Origin: JACCWP01 sp963801045
GTDB lineage: Bacteria > Actinomycetota > Actinomycetes > Propionibacteriales > Nocardioidaceae
Direction: 5' to 3'
Assembly: GCA_963801045.1 (NCBI GenBank)
Contig: CAWDDC010000004.1
Span: forward strand, 1,488,001-1,552,000
DNA: 64,000 nucleotides
Below, piece after piece: positions 1 to 9,133 of this stretch (position 1 is the first letter of the stretch; each line of letters begins with the position of its first letter). Below the pieces are notes generated by a model that made no database searches, had not been told where the DNA came from, and worked only from the letters and a program-made list of their open reading frames with translations. The translations under genes and the position numbers were made by a program.

Positions 1-1
1 C

Positions 2-136
2 GTCGCCGACCCCGACGTGGTCGAGCGCGCCATCGCCACCTGGCAGCTGGAGAGCGCCCGGCTCACCGGCCTGCGGCGCGAGGTGGGCCTGGTCGAGGAG
101 GCGCTGCGTGGCCGCCGCTTCCGTGCCCGGCTCTGA
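2..136 (+). CDS. C-terminal end of an unidentified protein (truncated by window edge)
   Basis: A reading frame open from the window edge to a TGA at 134-136 gives 44 residues. The tail is helical-looking and rich in Arg, Glu and Leu, ending in a basic RGRRFRARL stretch. It runs toward the HIT gene, which is on the other strand, leaving only 5 nt between the two stops. Codon use matches the neighbouring genes, so it is probably the true end of a gene. I do not recognise the family and cannot assign a function from this fragment. Confidence 0.55.
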   Translation, partial: VADPDVVERAIATWQLESARLTGLRREVGLVEEALRGRRFRARL

Positions 137-141
137 CCGCC

Positions 142-561
142 CTACCCGAGCTCGGCGGCCAGTCGGCGGGCGTACGACGCGGCCTCGTCGTCGTCGGCGT
201 ACCGGGTCCGGGGCCAGAAGAAGCCGCGCAGGCCGTCGCCCTTGGTCCGCGGCACGACGTGCACGTGCAGGTGCGGGACGCTCTGGCTGACGGTGTTGTT
301 CATCGCCACGAACGAGCCCTGGGCGCCGAGCGCGTCCCGGACCGCGGCGGCCACCCGGCGGGCGGCGCCGAGCACCGGCGCGAGCAGCTCGTCGGGCAGC
401 TCGGTGAGGGTGTCGACGTGCTCGCGGGTCACCAGCAGCACGTGGCCCTTGAACACCGGGCGGCTGTCGAGGAAGCCCACGACCTCGGGCGTCTCGAGCA
501 CGCGGTGCGCAGCGGTCTCACCCGACACGATCGCGCAGAACAGGCATGTCACGGACCTCAC
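142..561 (-). CDS. HIT family nucleotide hydrolase
   Basis: About 139 residues. The C-terminal half carries the histidine triad HLHVHVVPR (H-x-H-x-H), whose middle histidine is the nucleophile that forms a nucleotidyl-His intermediate in the family. The N-terminus has a CLFC pair, as in zinc-binding HIT proteins. Members hydrolyse AMP-lysine or other phosphoramidate dinucleotides in the cytosol. Two GTG starts are possible. The one at 561 has an AAGCGT hexamer 6 nt upstream, which fits leaderless initiation. The one at 552 has a GAGG only 3 nt away, too close for a good Shine-Dalgarno. The gene is divergent from dxs. The exact substrate cannot be told from sequence. Confidence 0.85.
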   Translation of the reverse strand: MRSVTCLFCAIVSGETAAHRVLETPEVVGFLDSRPVFKGHVLLVTREHVDTLTELPDELLAPVLGAARRVAAAVRDALGAQGSFVAMNNTVSQSVPHLHVHVVPRTKGDGLRGFFWPRTRYADDDEAASYARRLAAELG

Positions 562-572
562 GGTAGGACGCT

Positions 573-578
573 TAGACT
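573..578 (+). promoter_or_regulatory. Probable -10 hexamer for dxs
   Basis: TAGACT matches the TAnnnT -10 of the principal actinobacterial sigma factor and lies 38 nt before the dxs start. No convincing -35 is visible 17 nt upstream. The region is shared with the divergent HIT gene. Confidence 0.35.
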
Positions 579-616
579 CAGGGGACCGATGACCCCGACG
601 CCGGAGGGTGTGCTGC

Positions 617-2476
617 ATGGGGCTGCTCGAGCACCTCGACGGGCCGGCCGACCTCCGCGACCTCGACGGGGACCAGCTGGCCGAGCTCGCGGAGGAGATC
701 CGGGTCGCGGTCGTCGCGGCCGTCGCGGCACGCGGCGGCCACCTGGGCCCCAACCTCGGCGTGGTCGAGCTGACGATCGCGCTGCACCGGGTCTTCGACT
801 CGCCCCGTGACCGGATCCTGTTCGACACCGGGCACCAGGCGTACGTGCACAAGATGCTGACGGGCAGGGCGGATCAGTTCGACGGCCTCCGGCAGGAGGG
901 CGGGCTGTCCGGCTACCCCAACCGGTCGGAGTCCGACCACGACACGATCGAGAACTCGCACGCCTCGACCTCGTTGTCCTACGCCGACGGCCTCGCCAAG
1001 GCGTACTCGTTGCAGGGCCTCGATCGCCACGTCGTCGCGGTGATCGGCGACGGAGCGCTGACCGGGGGGATGGCCTGGGAGGCGCTGAACAACATCGCCA
1101 CCGGACAGGACCGGCGGCTGGTGGTGGTCGTCAACGACAACGGCCGCTCCTACTCGCCCACGGTCGGTGGCCTCGCCGAGCGGCTGTCCGGGCTGCGCAC
1201 CGACCCGCGCTACGAGCGGATGCTCGCGACCGTCAAGGAGCGGTTGCACCGCGTCCGTGGCGTCGGGCCGCCCGCGTACGAGGCGTTGCACGCGGTCAAG
1301 AGCGGCCTCAAGGACGCGCTGGCACCGCAGGGACTGTTCGAGGACCTCGGACTCAAGTACGTCGGCCCGATCGACGGCCACGACCTGGAGGCGGTGGAGA
1401 CGTCGCTCGCCCAGGCCCGCCGGTTCGAGGGCCCGGTGCTCGTGCACGTGCTCACCGAGAAGGGGCACGGTTACGAGCGGGCGGTCGCCGACGCCACCGA
1501 CCAGATGCACCAGGCCCAGCCGTTCGACCTCGACACCGGCGAGGCACTGGTGGCACCGCCGACCAGCTGGATGCACGTCTTCCGCGACGAGGTGGCGGTG
1601 GTCGCGGCCGAACGCGACGACGTCGTCGGTGTCACGGCGGCGATGCTGCACCCGACGGGGCTGGATGCGCTCGCGGACAAGTTCCCCGACCGGGTGTTCG
1701 ACGTCGGCATCGCCGAGCAGCACGCCGTCACCAGCGCCGCCGGGCTCGCACTGGCCGGCCTGCACCCGGTGGTCGCGATCTACTCGACGTTCCTCAACCG
1801 CGCGTTCGACCAGGTGCTGCTCGACGTCGCCCTGCACCAGTGTGCGGTGACGTTCGTGCTCGACCGGGCCGGCGCGACCGGCGAGGACGGTCCGTCGCAC
1901 AACGGCATGTGGGACCTGTCCATCCTCGGCATCGTCCCCCGGATGCGGGTGGCGGCCCCGCGCGACGGCGTTCGGCTCCGCGAGCTGTTGCGCGAGGCGG
2001 TCGACGTCGACGACGGGCCGACCGCGCTGCGCTGGCCCAAGGGACCGGTGGCACCCGACGTCGAGGCGCAGGAGACCCGCGACGGGTGCGACGTCATGGT
2101 GCGGTCGGGGGAGCAGGACGTGCTGATCGTCGCCGTCGGCGCCATGGTCGGTACCGCCCTCGAGGCGGCCCGGTTGCTGCTCGACCGCGGCGTCGGCGTG
2201 ACCGTGGTCGACCCGCGCTGGGTGCTGCCGGTGCCGGACGCCGTGGTCGAGATGGCCCGCGAGCACGCCCGGGTGGTGACGGTCGAGGACAACGGGCGCG
2301 CCGGCGGCTTCGGCTCCGCGGTGACGTCGGCGCTGGTCGACGCCGGGGTGTCGACGCCGGTTCGGGTGCACGCCCTGCACCAGCACTTCCCGGAGCACTG
2401 CAAGCGGGACGTGCTGCTGGCGAGGTCGGGTCTCACGGCGCCGGCGATCGCCGACGCCGTGCACCACTCGCACTGA
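617..2476 (+). CDS. dxs: 1-deoxy-D-xylulose-5-phosphate synthase
   Basis: 619 residues, the normal family length. It condenses pyruvate with glyceraldehyde 3-phosphate, using thiamine diphosphate, in the first step of the MEP isoprenoid pathway. The cofactor motif GDGALTGG lies at residues 144-151 with the paired NN at 158-159. Conserved histidines occur in GGHLGPN (H42), TGHQAYVHK (H73) and ENSHAS (about 115), and the glutamate that activates ThDP lies in FDVGIAEQH. The ATG at 617 is chosen because GGAGG at 603-607 sits 9 nt upstream; the in-frame GTG at 608 would overlap that site. The gene appears monocistronic. Confidence 0.97.
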   Translation: MGLLEHLDGPADLRDLDGDQLAELAEEIRVAVVAAVAARGGHLGPNLGVVELTIALHRVFDSPRDRILFDTGHQAYVHKMLTGRADQFDGLRQEGGLSGYPNRSESDHDTIENSHASTSLSYADGLAKAYSLQGLDRHVVAVIGDGALTGGMAWEALNNIATGQDRRLVVVVNDNGRSYSPTVGGLAERLSGLRTDPRYERMLATVKERLHRVRGVGPPAYEALHAVKSGLKDALAPQGLFEDLGLKYVGPIDGHDLEAVETSLAQARRFEGPVLVHVLTEKGHGYERAVADATDQMHQAQPFDLDTGEALVAPPTSWMHVFRDEVAVVAAERDDVVGVTAAMLHPTGLDALADKFPDRVFDVGIAEQHAVTSAAGLALAGLHPVVAIYSTFLNRAFDQVLLDVALHQCAVTFVLDRAGATGEDGPSHNGMWDLSILGIVPRMRVAAPRDGVRLRELLREAVDVDDGPTALRWPKGPVAPDVEAQETRDGCDVMVRSGEQDVLIVAVGAMVGTALEAARLLLDRGVGVTVVDPRWVLPVPDAVVEMAREHARVVTVEDNGRAGGFGSAVTSALVDAGVSTPVRVHALHQHFPEHCKRDVLLARSGLTAPAIADAVHHSH

Positions 2477-2535
2477 TCGTTGCGCACCTCTAGCGTGGGC
2501 CACCCCTGGTGCCGACCCGCTGGAGTGGATCCCGG

Positions 2536-4053
2536 ATGAGCCTGCTGCGGACCAAGAGCATCGAGCAGTCGATGCAGGACACCGACGAGCCGGATCACCG
2601 GCTCAGGAAGAACCTCGGTGCGTTCGACCTCACCGTGTTCGGCATCGGTGTGTGCATCGGCGCCGGTATCTTCATCCTCACCGGTGAGGTCGCCCACAAC
2701 AACGCGGGACCGGCCGTCGCGATCTCGTTCCTGCTGGCCGGGGCGGCGTGCGCCCTCGCGGCACTCTGCTACGCGGAGTTCGCCTCCACCGTCCCGGTGG
2801 CGGGCTCGGCCTACACGTTCTCCTACGCGACGTTCGGCGAGCTGATCGCCTGGACGATCGGATGGGACCTGATCCTCGAGTTCACCCTCGGCGCCTCCGC
2901 CCTGTCGGTCGGCTTCTCCCAGTACCTCGTGCTGCTGCTCGACGGCACGCCGTTCGCGATCCCGGACAAGCTCGCTGCGGCGGAGGGATCCGGCCTCATC
3001 AACCTGCCGGCGCTGCTGATCGCGCTGGTGGTGATGGGCATCCTCATCGCGGGCGTCAAGCTGTCCAGCCGGTTCAACCAGGTGATCGTGGTGGTCAAGC
3101 TCACCGTCATCGCGATCGTCATCGGCGCCGGCATCACGTACGTCAAGGCCGAGAACTACACCCCGTTCGTGCCCGAGTCGCAGCCGCCCGCAGGTGGTGG
3201 GGACTGGAAGACGGCGCCGCTGATCGAGACCCTGCTAGGGCTCGAGCCCGCGGTGTTCGGCGTCGCCGGGATCGTGTCCGGTGCGGCCGTCGTGTTCTTC
3301 GCCTTCATCGGTTTCGACGTGGTGGCGACCACCGCCGAGGAGACCAAGAACCCGCAGCGCGACCTCCCGATCGGCATCATCAGCTCGCTCGCGATCGTCA
3401 CCGTGCTCTACATGGCGGTGAGCCTGGTCCTCAGCGGCATGCAGGACTACCGCGACATCGACGTCGAGAGCGGTGCGCCGCTGGCCGCGGCGTTCGACGC
3501 CGTGGGCGTGCCCTGGATGGCCAACACGATCGCGACCGGCGCCTGCATCGGCCTGGTCGCGGTGGCGATGATCCTGATGCTCGGCCAGACCCGGGTGGCC
3601 TTCGCGATGGCCCGGGACGGCCTGCTGCCCACGTGGCTCGCGCGGGTGCACCCGACCTTCGGCACCCCGTACCGGATCACCGCGATCGTCGGCGTCGCGG
3701 TCGCGTCCATCGCGGGCTTCATCCCGCTCGGCACGCTCACCGACCTGGTCAACATCGGCACCCTCTTCGCGTTCGTGCTGGTGAGCATCGGCGTGGTGAT
3801 CCTGCGCCGCACCCGACCGGACCTGCCGCGTGCGTTCCGGGTGCCCGCCGCGCCGCTGGTGGCCACGCTGGCCGTGCTCGCCTGCCTGTACCTGATGCTC
3901 AACCTGCCCGGCGAGACCTGGCTGCGGTTCGTGATCTGGATGGCGATCGGCTTCGTCGTCTACTTCGTCTACGGCCGTCAGCACAGCAGGCTGGGCCAGC
4001 GGCTGGCCGCGGGCGGCGACGGGGCGGAATCAACCCGCCGCGGCCCGCGTTGA
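2536..4053 (+). CDS. APC superfamily amino-acid permease (cationic amino acid transporter type)
   Basis: 505 residues with about 12 hydrophobic segments. The N-terminal consensus of the family is clear: the first membrane segment carries GIGVCIGAGIFILTG, followed by the AGPAVAISF segment. The polar loop with ATTAEETKNPQRDLP after segment 6 is typical of the CAT/YfnA branch, which imports amino acids by proton symport. The ATG at 2536 has a GGAGTGG sequence about 8 nt upstream; a GTG at 2509 lacks one. Substrate cannot be told from sequence. A TAGCGT hexamer near 2492 may be its -10. Confidence 0.9.
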   Translation: MSLLRTKSIEQSMQDTDEPDHRLRKNLGAFDLTVFGIGVCIGAGIFILTGEVAHNNAGPAVAISFLLAGAACALAALCYAEFASTVPVAGSAYTFSYATFGELIAWTIGWDLILEFTLGASALSVGFSQYLVLLLDGTPFAIPDKLAAAEGSGLINLPALLIALVVMGILIAGVKLSSRFNQVIVVVKLTVIAIVIGAGITYVKAENYTPFVPESQPPAGGGDWKTAPLIETLLGLEPAVFGVAGIVSGAAVVFFAFIGFDVVATTAEETKNPQRDLPIGIISSLAIVTVLYMAVSLVLSGMQDYRDIDVESGAPLAAAFDAVGVPWMANTIATGACIGLVAVAMILMLGQTRVAFAMARDGLLPTWLARVHPTFGTPYRITAIVGVAVASIAGFIPLGTLTDLVNIGTLFAFVLVSIGVVILRRTRPDLPRAFRVPAAPLVATLAVLACLYLMLNLPGETWLRFVIWMAIGFVVYFVYGRQHSRLGQRLAAGGDGAESTRRGPR

Positions 4054-4063
4054 CCGCTGTGCG

Positions 4064-5062
4064 ATGACGAGGAAGCGAAAGACCGAGAGCGGGCCCTGGC
4101 CCTGGCAGCGTGCTGCCACCGATCCGGCCGCCGAGACCGCCGGTGCGCCGGCCGACAGACTGCTGAGGGTCACCGACCCCGGCGCCGACCTGGGGACGCC
4201 CGAGGGCGGTCCGGTGCTGCTGCACGCCCTGGACGGCTTCCTGTCCGCTGGCCAGGCCGGGCGGCTGGCCGCCGAGCACCTCGTCGGCGACGACGTGGCC
4301 GGCGACGTGGTCGCCGAGATCGATGCCGACCGCCTGTTCGACTACCGGGCCCGCCGACCCCCGCTGGCCTTCGACCAGGACCACTACACCGGCTACGAGG
4401 GTCCCCGCCTGGACGTGCGCCGGCTGGTCGATGCTGCCGGGACGCCGTACCTGCTGCTCGCCGGCCCGGAGCCGGACTACCGCTGGGAGGGCTTCGTCGA
4501 CGCCGTGCGTGACGTCGTCGACGCCTTCGGCGTGCGGCTGGTCGTCGGCATCGGCGCCGTGCCGATGGGGGTTCCGCACACCCGGCCCATCGTGGTCACC
4601 GCGCACGCCACCCGGCCGGAGCTGGTCGACCGCCCCAACCTGTGGACCGGCCGGCTGCTGGTGCCTGCGAGCGCTCAGGCGGTGCTGGAGCTGCGCCTGG
4701 GGGAGTCCGGACACGACGCCCTCGGCTACGTCGCCCACGTGCCGCACTACGTGGCGCAGGTCGAGTTCGCGCCCGCCGCGGTGACCCTGCTGGAGGCGGC
4801 CGGGGCAGCGGCGGGTCTGACGTTCGACCTCGACGCGCTGCGGGAGACCGCGGACACCACGATCGGCGAGGTCGACCGTCAGGTGGGCGAGCAGGAGGGC
4901 GGCGAGGTGCTGTCGGCGCTCGAGGAGCAGTACGACACGTTCTCGCGCGGCGCCGGCCAGTCCATGCTGGCCCGCGACGAGGAGCTGCCGTCCGCCGACC
5001 AGCTGGGCCAGCAGTTCGAGCAGTTCCTGGCGGGCCTCGACCACCGCGAGGGCCGCGACTGA
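4064..5062 (+). CDS. PAC2 family protein (proteasome-assembly-chaperone fold)
   Basis: 332 residues matching the bacterial PAC2/DUF75 group. Family hallmarks include the HALDGFLSAGQAG segment near residue 55, the RLFDYRARRP element, and the LVVGIGAVPMGVPHTRP core near residue 160, followed by repeated helical segments and an acidic C-terminus. In actinobacteria the fold is common and usually linked loosely to the Pup-proteasome system, but no enzymatic activity is established. It starts 10 nt after the permease stop and is probably co-transcribed with it, although no functional link is obvious. Confidence 0.85.
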   Translation: MTRKRKTESGPWPWQRAATDPAAETAGAPADRLLRVTDPGADLGTPEGGPVLLHALDGFLSAGQAGRLAAEHLVGDDVAGDVVAEIDADRLFDYRARRPPLAFDQDHYTGYEGPRLDVRRLVDAAGTPYLLLAGPEPDYRWEGFVDAVRDVVDAFGVRLVVGIGAVPMGVPHTRPIVVTAHATRPELVDRPNLWTGRLLVPASAQAVLELRLGESGHDALGYVAHVPHYVAQVEFAPAAVTLLEAAGAAAGLTFDLDALRETADTTIGEVDRQVGEQEGGEVLSALEEQYDTFSRGAGQSMLARDEELPSADQLGQQFEQFLAGLDHREGRD

Positions 5063-5105
5063 CCGCCGCGCCGGTCCCCCCTCCCGGCCTGGGAGGATGC
5101 GCTCC

Positions 5106-5975
5106 GTGCCCACCTCCGTGCCCGAGCTGGTCGACATCCTCGACCTCGAACGGATCGAGCTCGACCTCTACCGTGGCGCGCAACCGCCGCAGTCCACGCT
5201 GCAGCGGGTCTTCGGCGGGCAGGTGGCGGCCCAGGCGCTGATGGCCGCCTGCCGCAGCGTCGACGGTGCCGATGAGGAGCGGCGGCCGCACTCGCTGCAC
5301 TCGTACTTCCTGCGCGGCGGTGACACCGCGGTGCCGATCGTCTACGACGTCGAGCGGATCCGCGACGGCACGTCGTTCAGCACCCGGCGGGTGTCGGCCC
5401 GGCAGCACGGCCAGGTCATCTACTACCTGACCGCGTCCTTCCAGCGGCTCGAGCGGGGTTTCGAGCACCAGGACGCGATGCCGGAGGTGCCGCCGGCCGA
5501 GTCGTGCCCGGATCTCGCCGAGATCCTCGGCACGGTGAGCAGCAGGGCCGCCGACAGCTGGCGCCAGGAGTGGTCGGCGCTCGAGGTCCGCTACGTCGGC
5601 GACACCCGGCCGGACGGCGGTCTCGACCCGCACGGCCGTCCGGCGCGGGCGCGGCTGTGGTTCCGGGCCGCCAGCGAGCTGCCACCCGAGCCGGCGCTGC
5701 ACACCTGCGTGCTCACGTACGCGAGCGACCTGACCCTGCTGGGTTCGTCGCTGATCCCGCACGGGGTGCTGATCGGGCAGCCCGGGCTGCAGGCCGCCTC
5801 CCTCGACCACGCCGTGTGGTTCCACCGCGCGGCGCGCGCGGACGCCTGGCTGCTCTACGACCAGGTGTCGCCGACCGCGACGGGGGGCCGGGGCTTCGCG
5901 CAGGCCCGGATCTTCGCCGCCGACGGCACCCTGGTCGCGTCAGTCGCCCAGGAGGGCCTCATCCGGATGCGCTGA
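5106..5975 (+). CDS. tesB: Acyl-CoA thioesterase II
   Basis: 289 residues. It hydrolyses acyl-CoA to free fatty acid and CoA. Two hot-dog folds are recognisable: the first has FGGQVAAQAL and HSLHSYFLRGGD, the second ASDLTLLGSSLIPHG and ASLDHAVWFHR. The Asp in LTYASDLTLL corresponds to the catalytic Asp of the family, and the protein ends in the usual QEGLIRMR. GGGAGG at 5091-5096 is 9 nt from the GTG at 5106, which decides that start over the ATG at 5097. Its last 17 nt overlap the converging epimerase gene. Confidence 0.93.
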   Translation: MPTSVPELVDILDLERIELDLYRGAQPPQSTLQRVFGGQVAAQALMAACRSVDGADEERRPHSLHSYFLRGGDTAVPIVYDVERIRDGTSFSTRRVSARQHGQVIYYLTASFQRLERGFEHQDAMPEVPPAESCPDLAEILGTVSSRAADSWRQEWSALEVRYVGDTRPDGGLDPHGRPARARLWFRAASELPPEPALHTCVLTYASDLTLLGSSLIPHGVLIGQPGLQAASLDHAVWFHRAARADAWLLYDQVSPTATGGRGFAQARIFAADGTLVASVAQEGLIRMR

Positions 5976-6954
5976 GCAGCTGCCGCTCCCGCTCCGCGCT
6001 CAGGCCGCCAGGCTCGCGGCGGAACGCGCCGCCGTCGCGCATCCAGCGCCAGGTGTCGAGGATCGTCTCGGCGACCGGCCGGCTGCGCAGGCCGGTGCGC
6101 CGCGCGGCCGAGGGGTCCATCGCCATCACCTGCTCGTGGGCTCCCTCGCTCCACAGCGGCAGGTCGTTGCCGTCCACGCCCTGCGCGCGCAGCCAGCCGC
6201 CGTCGAGCCAGCGCACGGCGGTGCCGTCCGGCGCGACGGCCGTGGCCACCGCCTCGACCATGTCGGCGAAGGTCCAGCCCGGGTCGGTCGAGCACGCGTG
6301 GTAGGCGCCGGTGATGCCGTCCTCTGCGAGCCCGGCCATCCAGTCGCCCATGTCGGCGGCGTCGACCAGCTGCAGGGGAGCGTCGGCCGGGCCGGGGCCC
6401 AGCACCTCACCGCCGCGCGACAGCCGGTCGAGCCACCAGCAGAACCGGTCGGTCGGGTCGTACGGGCCGACGACGTAGGTCGGCCGCACGACGGCTAGCC
6501 GGTCATGGAGCTCTGCGGCGAGTCGCTCGGCGGCGACCTTCAGCGGGCCGTACGTCTCGTCGGACATCTCCACCGCGTCCGGGTCGCCCGTACCCGCGGG
6601 CAGCTCGAGCAGCGGCGTGGACTCGTCGGCGCCGGGGGAGTCGGGGTCGGCATACGCGGACACCGACGAGACCAGCACGTGGTGCCCCCCACGCCCGTCC
6701 AGCGCCTCCGCCAGGTCGCGCACGTGCCGGGGCCAGTACGCACAGACGTCGACGGTCGCGTCGAAGCTGCGCCCGGCGAGCGCCCCCGCGAGCGCCGCCG
6801 GGCCCTCGTCGCGGTCGGCGTGCAGGTGTTCCACCTCGGGGAACGGGTCGGTCCCCTTCCGGTGCAGCAGTGTCACGTGGTGCCCGCGGGACAGGGCCGC
6901 ACGGACGAGGTGCCGGCCGACGAAACGGGTGCCACCGATCACCAGAAGGTCCAT
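5959..6954 (-). CDS. NAD-dependent epimerase/dehydratase family protein (extended SDR)
   Basis: 331 residues. The N-terminal LLVIGGTRFVGRHL is an extended-SDR dinucleotide-binding loop. YGPLKVAAE supplies the Tyr-x3-Lys catalytic pair, preceded by VSSVSAY. The C-terminal half is the variable substrate domain with two WRWM-like aromatic stretches. The family acts on nucleotide sugars or related carbonyls; the substrate is not predictable. The start at 6954 has TACTTT ending 6 nt upstream (6961-6966), which fits leaderless initiation. The 3' end overlaps tesB by 17 nt on the opposite strand. Confidence 0.85.
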   Translation of the reverse strand: MDLLVIGGTRFVGRHLVRAALSRGHHVTLLHRKGTDPFPEVEHLHADRDEGPAALAGALAGRSFDATVDVCAYWPRHVRDLAEALDGRGGHHVLVSSVSAYADPDSPGADESTPLLELPAGTGDPDAVEMSDETYGPLKVAAERLAAELHDRLAVVRPTYVVGPYDPTDRFCWWLDRLSRGGEVLGPGPADAPLQLVDAADMGDWMAGLAEDGITGAYHACSTDPGWTFADMVEAVATAVAPDGTAVRWLDGGWLRAQGVDGNDLPLWSEGAHEQVMAMDPSAARRTGLRSRPVAETILDTWRWMRDGGAFRREPGGLSAERERQLLSASG

Positions 6955-6960
6955 AACGGC

Positions 6961-6966
6961 AAAGTA
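6961..6966 (-). promoter_or_regulatory. -10 hexamer of a leaderless promoter for the epimerase gene
   Basis: On the minus strand the hexamer TACTTT ends exactly 6 nt before the ATG at 6954, so transcription would begin at or next to the start codon. No Shine-Dalgarno sequence is present. Confidence 0.45.
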
Positions 6967-6969
6967 AAG

Positions 6970-6998
6970 GCGACACGCCGTAAAAGTGCGACTACATT
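6970..6998 (+). promoter_or_regulatory. Predicted sigma-70-type promoter for the M23 peptidase
   Basis: GCGACA (6970-6975), a 17-nt spacer, and TACATT (6993-6998) lie in a locally AT-richer stretch, 73 nt before the M23 start. It shares the 117-nt divergent intergenic region with the epimerase promoter. Confidence 0.5.
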
Positions 6999-7071
6999 CG
7001 GTTGCTGTTGTGACCCGTGGGGCTCGTGTGAGCCCAGTGAGCACGGGCCGGCGCCACGACGAGGAGCGCGC

Positions 7072-8262
7072 ATGAGGCTGTCCGCCACGAGGAATGCTGT
7101 CCGCTCGGCGGGAGTCCTCGCGATCGGCGGGCTGCTACTGGTGCCGTCGGCGGCCACCGCTGCCTGGGCCCCGGACTTCGAGGCACCGTTCCTGTGCGGT
7201 CAGGACTGGCGGGCCGAGTCGCGGTCCGACCACAGCCCCAGCCAGTACGCCGTGGACTTCAACAAGGACGACGACTACCGCGCCCCGGTGCGCGCGGCGG
7301 CTCCCGGCCGCGTCACCGACGTCGTCGACCTCGGCGGCAGCTCGTACGGCAAGTACATCGTGGTCGAGCACCCCTCCGGCTGGGAGACGCTCTACGCCCA
7401 CCTGGACGCCCAGCTGGTCGTCGAGGGCCAGCGCGTCGACCAGGGCACGCTGATCGGCCTGCTCGGCACCAGCGGCGGCTCGACCGGCCCGCACCTGCAC
7501 TTCGAGCAGAAGCTGCACCGCACCGTCAAGCACGCGGTCTTCCACGGCGTCTCGCTGGTCTACAACACCACGATCAACTCGTACAACTGCGCGGACGTGC
7601 CGCTGACCGGCGACTGGAACAAGGACGGCCGCTCCGAGGTCGGCGTGTTCCGGCCCAAGGCGCACACCAACGTGTTCCGGCTGCGGGCCCGCGGCGGCGA
7701 CGTGACCAAGATCCGGCTGGGCAAGCCCGGCGATCTCCCGGTCACCGGTGACTGGAACGGCAACGGCCGCACCGACGTGGGGATCTGGCGGCGGATGTCG
7801 CAGACCTTCCTGCTGCGCATGGACGACGGCAAGGAGCGGGTGCTCGCCTTCGGCAAACTCCGCGAGATCCCGGTCACCGGCGACTGGAACGGCGACGGCG
7901 CGACCGAGGTGGGCATGTTCAGCCCCGCCAACCGCAAGTTCCGGCTGCGGGCGGCCAACGGCACGGTCACGACGGTCAAGTTCGGCGGCGTCGGGTCGAT
8001 CCCGGTCACCGGGGACTGGAACGGCGACGGTCGCACCGAGGTGGGCGCCTACGACGCCGCCAGCCGCACCTGGAGCCTGCGCCGGGCCAAGGGCGACGTC
8101 AGGTCGGTGGACTTCGGCGGTCCGGGGGGCATCCCGGTGAGCGGCGTGTGGGGCAAGAACGGCGTGAGCCGGCCCGGGACCTGGGGCCCGCAGAACGCGG
8201 TGTTCCACCTGCAGACCAAGGCCGGCAGCAAGACGATCGACTTCGGCCGGCCGCGCCGCTGA
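7072..8262 (+). CDS. Secreted M23 family metallopeptidase with five tandem C-terminal repeats
   Basis: 396 residues. A signal peptide (basic MRLSATRNAVRS, hydrophobic core, cleavage after TAA near residue 30) is followed by an M23/LytM domain (about 40-165). This ends in the zinc motif GPHLHFEQ, with the earlier His/Asp ligand region near SPSQYAVDF. Residues about 175-390 hold five repeats of roughly 44 residues, each opening with a PVTGDWNGDGRTEVG-like unit (FG-GAP/VCBS-type); the last copy is degenerate. Predicted to cut peptidoglycan peptides, or to be a LytM-fold lytic factor outside the membrane. GAGGAG at 7061-7066 precedes the ATG. Confidence 0.9.
   Translation: MRLSATRNAVRSAGVLAIGGLLLVPSAATAAWAPDFEAPFLCGQDWRAESRSDHSPSQYAVDFNKDDDYRAPVRAAAPGRVTDVVDLGGSSYGKYIVVEHPSGWETLYAHLDAQLVVEGQRVDQGTLIGLLGTSGGSTGPHLHFEQKLHRTVKHAVFHGVSLVYNTTINSYNCADVPLTGDWNKDGRSEVGVFRPKAHTNVFRLRARGGDVTKIRLGKPGDLPVTGDWNGNGRTDVGIWRRMSQTFLLRMDDGKERVLAFGKLREIPVTGDWNGDGATEVGMFSPANRKFRLRAANGTVTTVKFGGVGSIPVTGDWNGDGRTEVGAYDAASRTWSLRRAKGDVRSVDFGGPGGIPVSGVWGKNGVSRPGTWGPQNAVFHLQTKAGSKTIDFGRPRR
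7600..8190 (+). repeat. Tandem protein-coding repeat array in the M23 peptidase
   Basis: Five copies of a unit of about 132-135 nt, each encoding a GDWNxDGRxxVG motif followed by an F/Y-rich beta segment. Copies begin near 7603, 7738, 7870, 8002 and 8134. The third and fourth are the most alike, and the fifth has lost most acidic positions of the calcium-loop-like motif. Confidence 0.8.
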
Positions 8263-8274
8263 TCGGGCCGGCGG

Positions 8275-9132
8275 TCAGCCCAGCGGCTGGACCCGGCCGA
8301 CCAGGTGGGTGCGCGCGCCGTCCGAGGACACCAGCCCCAGGGTGAGCGACCCGTCGCCCTCGATGCGGGTGCCGGCGCGTACGCGTCCGGGCAGCAGCAC
8401 GGGCCGGCGGAAGGCCACGTCGTAGCGGTACGCCCCCGGCAGCCGGCCCTCCACCGACGCCAGGGTCCGCGCGGCGGTCCACATCCCGTGCGCGATCGCC
8501 TTCGGGAAGCCGAACGCCTTGGCGCTCAGCGCGGACAGGTGGATCGGGTTGCGGTCGCCGGAGACGCCGGCGTAGGCCCGGCCCAGGTCGCCCGGCAGGT
8601 CCCAGCGGGTTTCGCCCACCGGGGCGTCCACACCGGCCAACGGCGCGTCGTCGGTCGCGTCCGTGTCCCCGTGTCCCCGGGCGAGCAGCGTCGTGGTCTC
8701 CTCCCACACGGTGTCGCCGGCCACGCTCACGGTGGTGTCGATGTCGACCAGGCGGCCCTTGCGGTGCGGCCGGAGCCGGGCCGGGCGGCAGCCGATGTCG
8801 AGCACCTCGCCGGCGCCGATCGGTCGGTGCACGGCTATCCGGTTGTCGACGTGCACCAGCCCCATCGGCGCGAACGGGAAGCGTCGGTCGACCATCAGCC
8901 CGAGGTGCAGCGCGAACGCGGGCACGTGCGGGTAGAGGCCGGGGAGGGTGTCGGACAACCGATGCCCGGTCAGCCGCGCGTACGACACCAGGTGGTCGCG
9001 GTCGACGCGCACGCCGTCGCGGCGCAGCTCGAGGTCGGGCAGCGCGCCCGTCGCCTTGCGCACACCGGGCAGCGAGCCCACCAGCGGCAGCGACGGCAGC
9101 ACGGCCCGCGCGTACAGCGGCAGCGTCGACAC
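8275..9132 (-). CDS. htdX: MaoC-like (R)-3-hydroxyacyl-thioester dehydratase, HtdX type
   Basis: 285 residues forming two hot-dog halves. The second half has the hydratase motif YAGVSGDRNPIHLSALSAKAFGFPKAIAHGMW, in which the Asp and His are catalytic. It interconverts 3-hydroxyacyl and enoyl thioesters. The GTG start lies 1 nt past the fabG4 stop codon, so the two are co-translated. The order htdX-fabG4 with a divergent fadA2 is the same as Rv0241c-Rv0242c/Rv0243 of Mycobacterium tuberculosis, which supports the specific name. Confidence 0.88.
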   Translation of the reverse strand: MSTLPLYARAVLPSLPLVGSLPGVRKATGALPDLELRRDGVRVDRDHLVSYARLTGHRLSDTLPGLYPHVPAFALHLGLMVDRRFPFAPMGLVHVDNRIAVHRPIGAGEVLDIGCRPARLRPHRKGRLVDIDTTVSVAGDTVWEETTTLLARGHGDTDATDDAPLAGVDAPVGETRWDLPGDLGRAYAGVSGDRNPIHLSALSAKAFGFPKAIAHGMWTAARTLASVEGRLPGAYRYDVAFRRPVLLPGRVRAGTRIEGDGSLTLGLVSSDGARTHLVGRVQPLG

Positions 9133-9133
9133 G